Shown here in pieces: positions 41,468 to 50,786 of a stretch of 64,000 nucleotides of DNA. Source of the DNA: Fen-1245 sp963835535 (lineage in GTDB: Bacteria > Gemmatimonadota > Gemmatimonadetes > Gemmatimonadales > JACORV01); contig CAWIFL010000003.1 in NCBI GenBank assembly GCA_963835535.1, positions 62,001 to 126,000 on the forward strand, written 5' to 3'. Each line of letters opens with the position of its first letter. Within the stretch, counting starts at the first letter, position 1. Under the pieces are notes generated by a model. It did no database searches and was not told the origin of the DNA. It worked only from the letters and a program-made list of their open reading frames with translations. Made by a program: the position numbers and the translations under genes.

Positions 41468-44400
41468 ATGGAGCCACGGGTGGCTGCTCGAAAGGGCTTG
41501 CTCCCACGCGGACGCGGGCTCGGACGCGCTGCGATCGTCGCGATGCTGACTCCGCTCGCCGTTTCGGGCATTTCCTGCGGCCGGGACATCACAGGACCGA
41601 CCGTAACTTCCGTGGCCGTGACTCCTACAACCCCCATGCTCACGGCGCTCGGCGACACCTTGCAGCTCACGGCCACCGCCCGCGACCCGGGCAAGAACCT
41701 TATCGGCGGCCTGACATTCACGTGGGTGAGTAGCGACACGTCGAGGGTCAGGGCCTCGACGAGCGGGCTGGTGACGGCCGTGGCCAACGGTACGGCGACG
41801 CTGACGGCGACCACGGCCGGGGTTTCCGGCCACACGACGGTGACGGTCAACACGGCGGCGTCAGTCGTGGTGACGCCCACCAATCCGACGCTGACGGCGT
41901 TCGGCGCGACCCTGCAACTGGCGGCCACCGCCCGCGACGCGAGCGACAGCGTGGTCAGCGGCGTGTTCTTCACGTGGGCGAGCAGCGACACAACGCTGGT
42001 CAGGGTCTCGACAACGGGGCTGGTGACGGCCGTGGCTAACGGTACGGCGACGCTCACGGCGACCACTGCCGGGGTGTCCGGCCACACGACGGTGACGGTC
42101 AACGCGGCGCCGTCGGTCGTGGTGGCGCCCGCCAGCCCGACGCTCGCGGCGCTCGGCGCGAAGCTCCAACTCACGGCCACGGCCCGCGACGCGAGCAATA
42201 ACGTGATCAGCGCCGTGACCTTCACGTGGTCGAGCAGCACCCCTGGCGTCGCCACGGTGAGCAGCACGGGCCTCGTGACCGCAGTGGCGAACGGGTCCGC
42301 CACCATGACGGCTGCCGTCCCCGCCGGAGTGTCGGGCAGCGCGACGGTGACGGTCAACAGCTTCTTGGCTCTGGCGGCTCGAGTCAGCGCTGGCCTCTAC
42401 CGCACCTGCGCGCTTACGGCGGCCGGGGCAGCCTACTGTTGGGGCGCCGGGCCGTTGGGCGACGGCACCTCGACGGGTCATTCCAGCCCCGTGGCGGTAG
42501 CAGGGGGCCTGACGTTCCAGGCAATCAGCATCGGCTCTGACCAGGTCTGCGGGCTCACGCTGGCTGGGGCAGCCTACTGTTGGGGTGCCGGGGCCTTGGG
42601 CGCGTTGGGGGACGGCACCACCACGGATCACGCCAGCCCCGCGGCGGTAACAGGTGGATTGACCTTCCGGGCGATCAGCGCCGGCTGGAGTTACGCCTGC
42701 GGGCTCACCCTGGACGGGGCCGCCTACTGCTGGGGCCTCAACTCCGCCGGCCAACTGGGCACAACCGCTGGGATCGGTCAATGCACTGAAGGCGGGATCC
42801 TTACTCGTCCCTGCAGCACGACCCCGGTCGCGGTGGCGGGGGGCCTGAGCTTCCAGTCGCTCAGCGCCGGCTACCAAGGCGCCTGCGGGCTCACTGCGGG
42901 AGGGGCCGCCTACTGCTGGGGCAACTTCGACGGCACCTATAGTGCTCACGCGGGCCCGGTAGCGGTGGCGGGGGGCCTGACCTTCCAGGCGCTCAGCGCC
43001 GGCGACGAATACACCTGCGGGCTCACGCTCGGCGGGGCCGCCTACTGCTGGGGCTACAACGCCTCCGGCCAGCTCGGCGATGGCACGAGAACCGACCGCG
43101 CCAACCCGGCGGCGGTGGCGGGGGGCCTGACCTTCGAGACGCTCAGCGCCGGCTCGGGCCACACCTGCGGACTCACCACGAGCGGGGCTGCCTACTGCTG
43201 GGGCGCCAACTCTTTCGGCCAGCTGGGCAATGTCACGACGATCAATCATGCGAGCCCGGTGGCGGTGGCGGGTGGCCTGACCTTCCAGGCGCTCAGCGCC
43301 GGCTACGATCACACCTGCGGGGTCACCGCGGGCGGGGCCGCCTACTGCTGGGGCGGCAACTCTGACGGCCAGCTCGGCGATGGCACGACGACTGGCCCCA
43401 CCAGCCTGGTGGCGGTGGCGGGGGGCCTGAGCTTCCAGTCGCTCAGCGCCGGCTCAGACCACACCTGCGGACTCACCGGGGGCGGGGCCGCCTACTGTTG
43501 GGGCCACAATTCCTGGGGCCAGCTGGGCGATGGCACGACGGGCAATCACGCGAGCCCGGTGGCGGTGGCGGGGGGCCTGACTTTCCAGACGCTCAGCGCC
43601 AGCTTCAACTACACTTGCGCGCTCACCACGGGCGGGGCCGCGTACTGCTGGGGCTCCGGCCTGGTGTTCGACGGCACGACGACGGATCGCTCGAGCCCCG
43701 TGGCGGTGGCGGGAGGCCTGAGCTTCCAGTCGCTCAGCGCCGGCGGGGGCCACAGCTGCGGGCTCGCCGCGGGCGGGGCCGCCTACTGCTGGGGCATCAA
43801 CTTCGGCGGCCAGCTGGGCGACGGCACAACGGATACGACTCGGTCGAGCCCCGCGGCGGTGGCGGGGGGCCTGACCTTCCAATCGCTCAGCGCCGGCTAC
43901 GATCACACCTGCGGGGTCACCGCGGGCGGGGTCGCCTACTGTTGGGGCCACAACTCCTCCGGCCAGGTGGGCGACGGCACAACGGCTTATTCTGTCTGGA
44001 GTCCCGTCGCGGTGGCGGGGGGCCTGACCTTCCAGGCACTCAGCGCCGACTACGAGCACACCTGCGGGCTCACCGCGGGCGGGGCCGCCTACTGTTGGGG
44101 CGACAACTCAAACGGCTGGTTGGGCGACGGCACCACTACGGATCGCTCGAGCCCCGTGGCGGTAGTCGGAGGCCTGACCTTCCAGTCGCTCGGCCCCGGC
44201 TCCGGCCACACCTGCGGGCTCACCGCGGGCGGGGCCGCCTACTGCTGGGGCGATAACTTCTACGGCCAGCTGGGCGACGGCACGACGACGGATCGCTCAA
44301 GCCCCTTGGCGGTCGCGGGGGGACTGACCTTCCAGTCGCTCAGCGCCGGCTACGATCACACCTGCGCGCTCACCGCGGGCGGGGCCGCCTACTGCTGGGG

Positions 44401-44536
44401 CGATAATTTCTACGGCCAGCTGGGCGACGGCTCCGCCTATCGCTCGAGCCCGGTCACCGTCGTCGGCGGTCTGGTCTTCGGCGCTCCCGCAGTGCCTCCA
44501 CATGCCGCATCGGCGCGCGCGCCCCGAACGCGTTGA
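41468..44536 (+). CDS. BIG2 and RCC1-repeat surface (lipo)protein
   Basis: 1022 residues. An N-terminal signal with a possible lipobox Cys (LAVSGISCGRD). Three BIG2-type Ig domains (residues about 35-298; repeats of PTLTALG...LQLTATARD...SGLVTAVANGTATLTA). Then 14 RCC1-type units (about 298-1000), each with a pair of Cys nine residues apart (CGLTAGGAAYC), then WG, GQLGDGTTTDRSSPVAVAGGL and TFQSLSAG. Seven RCC1 units close one beta-propeller, so 14 suggest two propellers. Repeats are also near-identical in DNA, so they are being homogenised. An extracytoplasmic binding or adhesive role is inferred. The 41279-41467 gap upstream shows no clear promoter. Confidence 0.85.
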   Translation: MEPRVAARKGLLPRGRGLGRAAIVAMLTPLAVSGISCGRDITGPTVTSVAVTPTTPMLTALGDTLQLTATARDPGKNLIGGLTFTWVSSDTSRVRASTSGLVTAVANGTATLTATTAGVSGHTTVTVNTAASVVVTPTNPTLTAFGATLQLAATARDASDSVVSGVFFTWASSDTTLVRVSTTGLVTAVANGTATLTATTAGVSGHTTVTVNAAPSVVVAPASPTLAALGAKLQLTATARDASNNVISAVTFTWSSSTPGVATVSSTGLVTAVANGSATMTAAVPAGVSGSATVTVNSFLALAARVSAGLYRTCALTAAGAAYCWGAGPLGDGTSTGHSSPVAVAGGLTFQAISIGSDQVCGLTLAGAAYCWGAGALGALGDGTTTDHASPAAVTGGLTFRAISAGWSYACGLTLDGAAYCWGLNSAGQLGTTAGIGQCTEGGILTRPCSTTPVAVAGGLSFQSLSAGYQGACGLTAGGAAYCWGNFDGTYSAHAGPVAVAGGLTFQALSAGDEYTCGLTLGGAAYCWGYNASGQLGDGTRTDRANPAAVAGGLTFETLSAGSGHTCGLTTSGAAYCWGANSFGQLGNVTTINHASPVAVAGGLTFQALSAGYDHTCGVTAGGAAYCWGGNSDGQLGDGTTTGPTSLVAVAGGLSFQSLSAGSDHTCGLTGGGAAYCWGHNSWGQLGDGTTGNHASPVAVAGGLTFQTLSASFNYTCALTTGGAAYCWGSGLVFDGTTTDRSSPVAVAGGLSFQSLSAGGGHSCGLAAGGAAYCWGINFGGQLGDGTTDTTRSSPAAVAGGLTFQSLSAGYDHTCGVTAGGVAYCWGHNSSGQVGDGTTAYSVWSPVAVAGGLTFQALSADYEHTCGLTAGGAAYCWGDNSNGWLGDGTTTDRSSPVAVVGGLTFQSLGPGSGHTCGLTAGGAAYCWGDNFYGQLGDGTTTDRSSPLAVAGGLTFQSLSAGYDHTCALTAGGAAYCWGDNFYGQLGDGSAYRSSPVTVVGGLVFGAPAVPPHAASARAPRTR
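42360..44480 (+). repeat. Coding tandem repeat array, about 150-160 bp units (RCC1)
   Basis: Fourteen units with stretches such as GCGGGGCCGCCTACTGCTGG and GTGGCGGGGGGCCTGA recur almost exactly. Unit length varies because of short inserts (for example the GIGQCTEGGILTRPCSTT insert in the third unit). Identity is highest among the last units, where two copies both read GDNFYGQLGDG. Confidence 0.85.
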
Positions 44537-44545
44537 GGTGACGCC

Positions 44546-46117
44546 TCACCTCTTCCCGTAGCCGCCCCCACCCGGCGTCTCGATCGTCACGACGTCGCCC
44601 GCCTGCAATTCGACTGCCGACCTTCGAGCCCACCTCGCCGCCGTTGACCAGCGTTCCGGCCCAGCGCGCCTGCGGCGCCGCCCGCCAGTCCCTTCGGGCG
44701 CCAGCTTCCGGCGCTCCGTGATCAGCGAGAGCGAGCACGGCTCCAGCGCGCGCAGCTCCCGCACGACGCCACGGCCGCCGGCATGCAGGCCCACGCCGCC
44801 CGAGCCCTCCCGCAGCGCGTAGCGCTCGACCCGCACGGGCGTCTCCATCTCCAGCACCTCGATCGGCGTGTTCATCGTGTTGCTCATCCCCACGTGCACG
44901 CCGCGAGGGGCCGCGGCCCGCGCTCGGCTCGCCCCCTGCCCGCCCCCGATGGTCTCGTAGTACGTCCAGTCCTTCGTCCCGAGGATGACGTTGTTCATCG
45001 TCCCCTGCCCCTGCGCCGCCACCTTCGCCCCCGCCTGCGCCAGCGCGAGGAAGAGCACGTCCGCGATCCGCTGGCTCGTCTCGACGTTCCCGGCCGCCAC
45101 GGCCGACGGCGCGCGGGCGTTCACCAGGCATCCCGGCGGCGCGGCGATCGCAATGCAGCGCGCGACACCGCCGTTGGTCGGCACGTCCTCGGGGATCAGG
45201 CAGCGCGTCACGAACAGCGCCGCCGAGCGGGTGACGGAGAGCGGGCAGTTCACGTTCCCCTTCGCCGCCGGCGCCGTCCCTTCGAAATCCATCGCCAGAG
45301 TGCCGCCCTCCACCTTCACCCGGACCCGAATGGGCAGGGGCGCGTCGGTGATCCCGTCGCCCTCGAGGAAGTCCTCCGCCTCGTAAGCCCCGCTCGTGAG
45401 GGCCGCCAGCGCTGCCCGCGTCCGCCGCTCGGCGTAGTCCATCAGGTCGTGCACCGCGTTCTCGAGCGCCGCGGCGCCGTGGCGCGCCAGCAGCTCGTTC
45501 CACCGCTGGCCGCCGCGCCGGGCCGCGGCGAGCTGCGCGGCGAGATCCGCCCGCCGGAGCAGCGGCTCCCGCATCCGCGACACCAGGCCGTCCACCACGT
45601 CGTCCAGCAGTTCGCCGCGCTCCCCGACCCGGGTCGGCGGGATCACGACCCCTTCCTCGTCGAGGCGGCGCGCGCCCGGAGGCATCGAGCCCGGCCGCGC
45701 CCCGCCCACGTCGGCGTGGTGCGCGCGGACCACCGCATACGCGATGGGCGCCTCGCCGTGCGTCCGTGCGTCCGTGCGCCCGTGCGTCCGTTCGTCGGAG
45801 CCCACTGCCTCTATGACCGTGATGTCCGGCAGGTGCGTGCCGCCCGTGTACGGATCGTTGAGCACCCAGACGTCGCCCGCTGCCGCTCCCTTGCGGGCCA
45901 CCGCGAGCACGGCGTCGGGCATCGCGCCGAGGTGCACGGGGATGTGGGCCGCCTGCGCCACCAGCTCGCCGGAGGCGGTGAAGAGCGCGGCGGACGAATC
46001 GCGCCGCTCGCGGATGTTGGGCGAGCGCGCGCTCTTGACCAGCACCGCGCCCATCTCCTCGGGGATCGCGGCGAAGAGCTGCGCCATCAGCTCGCGCTCA
46101 ATCGGGCCGAGCATCAC
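44546..46117 (-). CDS. hyuB: Hydantoinase B / N-methylhydantoinase beta-type subunit (C-terminal frameshift)
   Basis: 523 residues. Starts PIERELMAQLFAAIPEEMGAVLVKSARSPNIRERRDSSAALF, with LNDPYTGGTHLPDITV, typical of HyuB/HydB. Together with HyuA it forms an ATP-linked hydantoinase/5-oxoprolinase. Near the C-terminus the expected sequence is split over three frames (LAPEG; then TLVNGGEVGSKVG in another frame; then ELQAGDVVTIETPGGGGYGK in the first), at about 44600-44700, so two compensating indels are likely. An in-frame octamer repeat encodes RTHGRTDARTHG near residue 110. ATG 46117 overlaps the hyuA end by 20 bp. Confidence 0.85.
   Translation of the reverse strand: MMLGPIERELMAQLFAAIPEEMGAVLVKSARSPNIRERRDSSAALFTASGELVAQAAHIPVHLGAMPDAVLAVARKGAAAGDVWVLNDPYTGGTHLPDITVIEAVGSDERTHGRTDARTHGEAPIAYAVVRAHHADVGGARPGSMPPGARRLDEEGVVIPPTRVGERGELLDDVVDGLVSRMREPLLRRADLAAQLAAARRGGQRWNELLARHGAAALENAVHDLMDYAERRTRAALAALTSGAYEAEDFLEGDGITDAPLPIRVRVKVEGGTLAMDFEGTAPAAKGNVNCPLSVTRSAALFVTRCLIPEDVPTNGGVARCIAIAAPPGCLVNARAPSAVAAGNVETSQRIADVLFLALAQAGAKVAAQGQGTMNNVILGTKDWTYYETIGGGQGASRARAAAPRGVHVGMSNTMNTPIEVLEMETPVRVERYALREGSGGVGLHAGGRGVVRELRALEPCSLSLITERRKLAPEGTGGRRRRRAGPERWSTAARWARRSAVELQAGDVVTIETPGGGGYGKR
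45756..45795 (-). repeat. In-frame 8-bp tandem repeat in hyuB
   Basis: Five octamers on the plus strand: CCGTGCGT, CCGTGCGT, CCGTGCGC, CCGTGCGT, CCGTTCGT. On the coding strand they encode ERTHGRTDARTHG, a peptide that is also found in Lnt (52154-52185). The insertion lies in a loop where related proteins have no such sequence (inference). Confidence 0.85.
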
Positions 46118-48080
46118 CAGGCTCCACGACGATCGCGCCGATCCCGTTCACCCGCCCCACCCACCCCGGCGGGATGAGGCCGGTCGCGCTCCGGCCCTCG
46201 ATCACCGCGGGCCCCGCGAGCACCTTCCCGTCGTGCAGGCCCTCCCAGTCGGCCCCGGCCGCGTCGACCTCACCCTGCTCCAACCGGATGCGGAGGCGCG
46301 ACGAGCCGCCCATCGCGGAGCGCCGCGGCCACCGCACCTGCCGCGCACTGCCCGAGAGCGTGCCGACGGCGCGGAGGGCCACGACCTGGACCTCCCCCTC
46401 CGGATCCCGATGGCCAAAGGCCCGTTCGTGCACGCCGTGGAAATCCCGCGCCACGTGCGCCCACACGCCCTCGCCGCACGGCACGTCCAGCTCGTACCCC
46501 TGGCGCGTGTAGCGGCACTCGGCGACGTACCGGACCGCCGCGCCCGGCAGTTGCTCCTGCACGCGCGCGGCGAGCGGCGCGGCGATGGCCGCCGCCCGCG
46601 CCGCGAATTCCGCCGCCGGCAGGTGAACCGAGACGGCGTGCTCGACCACGTCGTCGGCCGCCGCCATGCCGAGCGCCGAGAGCGCGCCCGCGTGCGGCGG
46701 GAAGAGCACGCGCCTGACGCCGAGCAGCTCGGCGAGCGCGCACCCCGACAGCGGGCCGGCGCCGCCGAAGGCCACGAGGGTCATCTCGCCCGGATCGAGG
46801 CCGCGCTCGACGCTGACGCGCCGCAGCGCCCGCGCCATCGTCGCCTCGGCGATGCGGATCATCCCCAGCGCGCACGCCGCGGGCTCGAGCCCCGCCGCCG
46901 CGGCGAGCGCGCCCACCGCCTGCCGGGCCAGCTGCCGGGACACCTTGATGGAGCCGCCCAACGTGGAGCCGTCGGGGATCCAGCCCAGCGCCACGAACGC
47001 GTCGGTCACTGCGGGGCGCGTCCCGCCCCGCCCGTAGCACGCCGGGCCCGGGACCGCGCCCGCGCTCTCCGGTCCCACGCGCAACGCGCCCCCCGAGTCC
47101 AGCCACCCGATGGAGCCGCCGCCCGCGCTCACCGTCTCGATGAAGATGTGCGGTACCGCCAGGCTCACGCCGGCGATCGTGCCGTGCGTCCGCGAGTCCG
47201 CTTCACCGCCGCGGACGACGCCGGCGTCCGCGCTCGTGCCGCCCATGTCGAGCGTCAGGAGATCGGTGAACCCTGACGCGGCGCCGACCAGCGCAGCCCC
47301 CTGGATCCCGCCCGCCGGCCCCGACAGCGCCAGCCAGACCGCCCGCTCGGCCGCCAGCTCAGGCCGCAGCGCCCCGCCGTTCGATGCCAGCACGCGGGCC
47401 GCGCCGCCGCTCAGGCCGCGCACCTCGGCGTCGCGGGCGAACCGCGCCACGTAGCTTCCGACGCGCGGGCGCAGGAACGCCTCAGCCGCGACGGTGGACG
47501 TCCGCTCGTATTCCCGGATCCGCGGTACCAGCTCGTGCGAAACGATCACCGGCACATCGAGCGCGGCCCTGAGGGCGGCGGCGAGCCGGACCTCGTGCTC
47601 CGGATGTCGGAAGGCGAACAGGAGGGAGACGGCCACGGCCTCGGGCGCGAGCGCCTTCACCTGCGCCACGCAGGAGGCGGCGGCTTCGTCCGTCAGCGCG
47701 AGGACGGCGCCGCCGGGACCCATCCGCTCACGGACGCCCACGGTGCGGTCCCGCGGCACGAGCGGCGGCGGATGCTGGCGGGAGAGGTCGTAGAGCGCGG
47801 CGCGGTCCTGCCGGCGCAGCTCGAGCAGATCCTCGAACCCCTCGGTGGTGACCAGGACGACGCGGGCACCCTTCCGCTCGAGGAGCGCGTTGGTCGCGAT
47901 CGTGGTGCCGTGGATCAGCGCCTCGGCCTTGCCGTCCAGCTCGGCCGCGTCGTACGCGTCCCAGATGCCGCGCTCGGGGGCGTCCGGCGTGCTCGGGACC
48001 TTCGCCACCACCAGACCCCGCGGACCAATGGCCACGAGATCGGTGAACGTCCCGCCGACGTCCACGCCCACCCTCACCAC
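46098..48080 (-). CDS. hyuA: Hydantoinase A / 5-oxoprolinase alpha-type subunit
   Basis: 660 residues. N-terminal ATPase-like segment VGVDVGGTFTDLVAI, HGTTIATNALLERKGARVVLVTTEGFEDLL, then LLTLDMGGTSADAGVV and VSAGGGSIGWLDSGG with GPESAGAVPGPACYGRGG, all typical of HyuA/HydA. It acts with HyuB on hydantoins, 5-oxoproline or related cyclic amides; the substrate cannot be assigned. ATG 48080. No dedicated transporter lies beside it. Confidence 0.94.
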   Translation of the reverse strand: MVRVGVDVGGTFTDLVAIGPRGLVVAKVPSTPDAPERGIWDAYDAAELDGKAEALIHGTTIATNALLERKGARVVLVTTEGFEDLLELRRQDRAALYDLSRQHPPPLVPRDRTVGVRERMGPGGAVLALTDEAAASCVAQVKALAPEAVAVSLLFAFRHPEHEVRLAAALRAALDVPVIVSHELVPRIREYERTSTVAAEAFLRPRVGSYVARFARDAEVRGLSGGAARVLASNGGALRPELAAERAVWLALSGPAGGIQGAALVGAASGFTDLLTLDMGGTSADAGVVRGGEADSRTHGTIAGVSLAVPHIFIETVSAGGGSIGWLDSGGALRVGPESAGAVPGPACYGRGGTRPAVTDAFVALGWIPDGSTLGGSIKVSRQLARQAVGALAAAAGLEPAACALGMIRIAEATMARALRRVSVERGLDPGEMTLVAFGGAGPLSGCALAELLGVRRVLFPPHAGALSALGMAAADDVVEHAVSVHLPAAEFAARAAAIAAPLAARVQEQLPGAAVRYVAECRYTRQGYELDVPCGEGVWAHVARDFHGVHERAFGHRDPEGEVQVVALRAVGTLSGSARQVRWPRRSAMGGSSRLRIRLEQGEVDAAGADWEGLHDGKVLAGPAVIEGRSATGLIPPGWVGRVNGIGAIVVEPGDARPD

Positions 48081-48152
48081 GACACCTGCGCGATGCGAGA
48101 GGGGAGAGGCGAGTTCATGCCGCGCGCCCAGGCACGCCGGATGGGAACCGGT

Positions 48153-50786
48153 TCACATGCTGGGACCCAGGAAGACGGCGTTCGCGAACAGCGGCTGGAG
48201 CCCCCGCCACAGGTCCCTGAAGTTGGGGTCACCGGCGAAGCCGATCACGCGCCCGCGCCCGTCGTTCTCCGTCCACAGGTACACCGACTCGGCGAGACGC
48301 GCCGGCACCTCCGGCCACAGGTAGCCCGCCAGGCGCAGCCGCGCCAGCGGCGCGTATCGGAGGATGGCCTCTCCGGCCGACAGATCCTTCGGAGGATCGT
48401 AGATGCGGTCGGAGTAGTCGCCCGCGGCAATCTCCGTCTCGCCGATGCCCGCCAGGAGCGGCGACAGCGTGTCGCCGGTCAGGCGGACGATCGCGCCGGG
48501 CACGGAGGCCGGCAGCGGAGCGCCGCCCGCGCTGTCGGCGCGGGTCGAGTCGCGCCGGAGACGGAGCCGCGCCAGCCCCAGCTTCTCGCCCGCCAGCCAG
48601 CTGGTCGCGCCGTCCAGGGTGATCAGGGTGCCGCCGTCCTTGACCCACGCCACCAGCCGTTCCCTGCCCCCTTCGCCGAGCACCCGGTCGAAAGCGCCGG
48701 CCCCCACCGACGGCACGACGATCACGTCGAACCTCTTGAGGTCGATCCCGCCGAGCGACGCGGCGTTCACCGTGACCACCGGGTAGTGCAGCCGCTGGTC
48801 GAAGGCGAACCAGGCGAATCCGAACGACTGCCCCGACACCGGCTGCCCGCCGACCAGCGCGACCCGCGGCGCCTTCACGGAAAAGACGCTGTTGCTCCCG
48901 AGGTCGGGGCCCGAATCCGCCGCGGCGCTGTTGAGCGCCACGACGCGCGCGCCGATCTCCGCGGCGCGGCGCGCCAAAACCTCGCCCACCTGCGGGCCGT
49001 TGGCGGCGACGCGCACCAGGAACGTTCCGTTCGCGAAGCGCGTGCCGGCCTGCGTGAACGAGCGGGGCGCGAAGGCGACGCGCACGCTGTCGGCGAGCAG
49101 CGCGCCCAGGAGCCGCTGCGAGGTTTCGCTTCCGGCCGAGAACGCATAGGCGAACTGTGGCGTCGCGCTCGGGACCTGGGCGGTCCGGCCGGCGGCGAGC
49201 GCCGCCGAGTCCACCGCGTCCGCCGGCCCGATCGTGCCGCGGCTCCACCAGGCGTGGGCCCGGAAGACGTACGGCAGCGCCCAGGCGGTCATGTCGTAGA
49301 AGCGGTCCGGCTGGCCGGTGCGACGCCGTTCCAGCTCCTCGGCGATGAAGGAGGAATCGAGCTGCGCCTCGGGCTCCAGCAGCGCCTTGGCGAGCCGTCC
49401 CTGCGGCTGCGCCATGTCCACGAGGTACGTGCCCGCCGCGAGCCGCACGGGCTTGGGCGCGCTCTCGCCGTAGGCCACCGCGTCACGCACGTCCGCGCTC
49501 GCGCGCAGTCGCGACACCGCGACGCCGTTCGCCAGCAGGTGCGCCACCAGCGAGTCGGCCCGGCCCTGCGCGTCGGGCGCGATGGCCACGGTCCGCACCG
49601 GGCCCTTCTCGCCGTCGGTCACCGCCGACTGCCGGAACGCGAGGTAGTCGCCGACCCGCTCCCGGGCGCGCTTCGCCGCCGTCACCACCGTGGCCCACGA
49701 CGCCGTGTAGTGGTGCCACGCCGCGTCCCGCAGGGTGAGCAGCGTCCCGTCGCTCCGCCGGATCGCCCCGCCCTCGCTCGACGCCTCCTCGTACGTCATG
49801 CCGATGGCGCCGTTCAGGATCGGCCACGAGTCCCCGTACGACGGATAGAACTCGTCGAAGTCCTCGCGGCGGAAGAACGACCAGCCGTGCGCATCGAACG
49901 CGGCCGCGTTGGACGCGGCGAAGATGTCCCACCAGCGCCGGATGTTCTCCGGCACGTTCTTGTTGATCGGCTCCATCGGCGGCGCGAAGTAGTAGCTCGC
50001 GTCCGAGCCCATCTCGTGGAGGTCCACCGCGACGTGGGGCCACCAGCGCTGGAACACCGCGACCCGCCCGCGGGTCTCCGGCTGGGAGAGGATGAACCAG
50101 TCGCGGTTCATGTCGAAGTAGTAGTGGTTGGTGCGCGCCCCGGGCCAGCTCCCCTGGTGCACCATCGCCCCCTGCACCGGCGGCACGTCCTCGGCGCCCC
50201 CGGCCCCCCGCGCGCGCAGCACGTCCTGCACGTGGCGCTCGTGCCCGTCCGGGTTCTCCACCGGATCGATGAGCACGACGGTGCTGTCGAGCACCATCTG
50301 CGTTTCCGGGTCGCGCCCCGCCGCGAGCTGGTAGGCCAGCGCCAGAGCGGCCTCGACCCCCGACGCCTCGTTGCCGTGCACCGTGTATCCCATCCACACG
50401 ATCGCCGGCATCCGCGCGACCACCGCCGCCAGCTCCGCCGGCGAGGCGCCGCGCGGATCGGCCAGGCGCGCCGCGTCGGCGCGGATCGCGTCCAGCCGCG
50501 CCTGGTTGGCCTCGCTCGTCGCGATCACCAGGAAGACCTCCCGCCCCTCGAAGCTGTGGGCGACCGTGTCCAGGCGGATGCGCCGGCTCGTCGCCGCCAG
50601 CCGCGCCAGATACCGCGCCACCATGTAGTGAGGCGTGAACCGGTCCCCGATGTCGTACCCGAGCACGCTCCGGGGCGTCGGCACCGCCGGATCGTAGGTC
50701 CCTGCGGTCGAGAAGGCGTGCTGGGCCGCGAGCGGGCCCGCGGCGAGGATGAGGGTCAGCGGGACCAGCACGGAGACGTGCTTCAT
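48153..50786 (-). CDS. Secreted M14-family zinc carboxypeptidase
   Basis: About 877 residues from ATG 50786. Signal peptide MKHVSVLVPLTLILAAGPLAAQ. The M14 domain covers about 30-400: zinc ligands in YTVHGNEASG (about 136) and DLHEMGS (about 254), substrate-side NPDGHERHVQDV, and the catalytic Glu region MTYEEASSEGG. A large C-terminal part (about 450-870) has Rossmann-like glutamine-amidotransferase/ThuA-type strands (FDVIVVPSVGAGAFDRVLGEGG, RVIGFAGDPNFRDLW). The architecture is common in Gemmatimonadota and Bacteroidota secreted peptidases. ATGA overlap with lnt. Confidence 0.9.
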   Translation of the reverse strand: MKHVSVLVPLTLILAAGPLAAQHAFSTAGTYDPAVPTPRSVLGYDIGDRFTPHYMVARYLARLAATSRRIRLDTVAHSFEGREVFLVIATSEANQARLDAIRADAARLADPRGASPAELAAVVARMPAIVWMGYTVHGNEASGVEAALALAYQLAAGRDPETQMVLDSTVVLIDPVENPDGHERHVQDVLRARGAGGAEDVPPVQGAMVHQGSWPGARTNHYYFDMNRDWFILSQPETRGRVAVFQRWWPHVAVDLHEMGSDASYYFAPPMEPINKNVPENIRRWWDIFAASNAAAFDAHGWSFFRREDFDEFYPSYGDSWPILNGAIGMTYEEASSEGGAIRRSDGTLLTLRDAAWHHYTASWATVVTAAKRARERVGDYLAFRQSAVTDGEKGPVRTVAIAPDAQGRADSLVAHLLANGVAVSRLRASADVRDAVAYGESAPKPVRLAAGTYLVDMAQPQGRLAKALLEPEAQLDSSFIAEELERRRTGQPDRFYDMTAWALPYVFRAHAWWSRGTIGPADAVDSAALAAGRTAQVPSATPQFAYAFSAGSETSQRLLGALLADSVRVAFAPRSFTQAGTRFANGTFLVRVAANGPQVGEVLARRAAEIGARVVALNSAAADSGPDLGSNSVFSVKAPRVALVGGQPVSGQSFGFAWFAFDQRLHYPVVTVNAASLGGIDLKRFDVIVVPSVGAGAFDRVLGEGGRERLVAWVKDGGTLITLDGATSWLAGEKLGLARLRLRRDSTRADSAGGAPLPASVPGAIVRLTGDTLSPLLAGIGETEIAAGDYSDRIYDPPKDLSAGEAILRYAPLARLRLAGYLWPEVPARLAESVYLWTENDGRGRVIGFAGDPNFRDLWRGLQPLFANAVFLGPSM

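Noticed and set aside
42360..44480. Regular tandem repeat that might be taken for a CRISPR array
   Set aside because: Units are about 150-160 bp, in frame, and encode RCC1 propeller blades; no spacers or cas genes.
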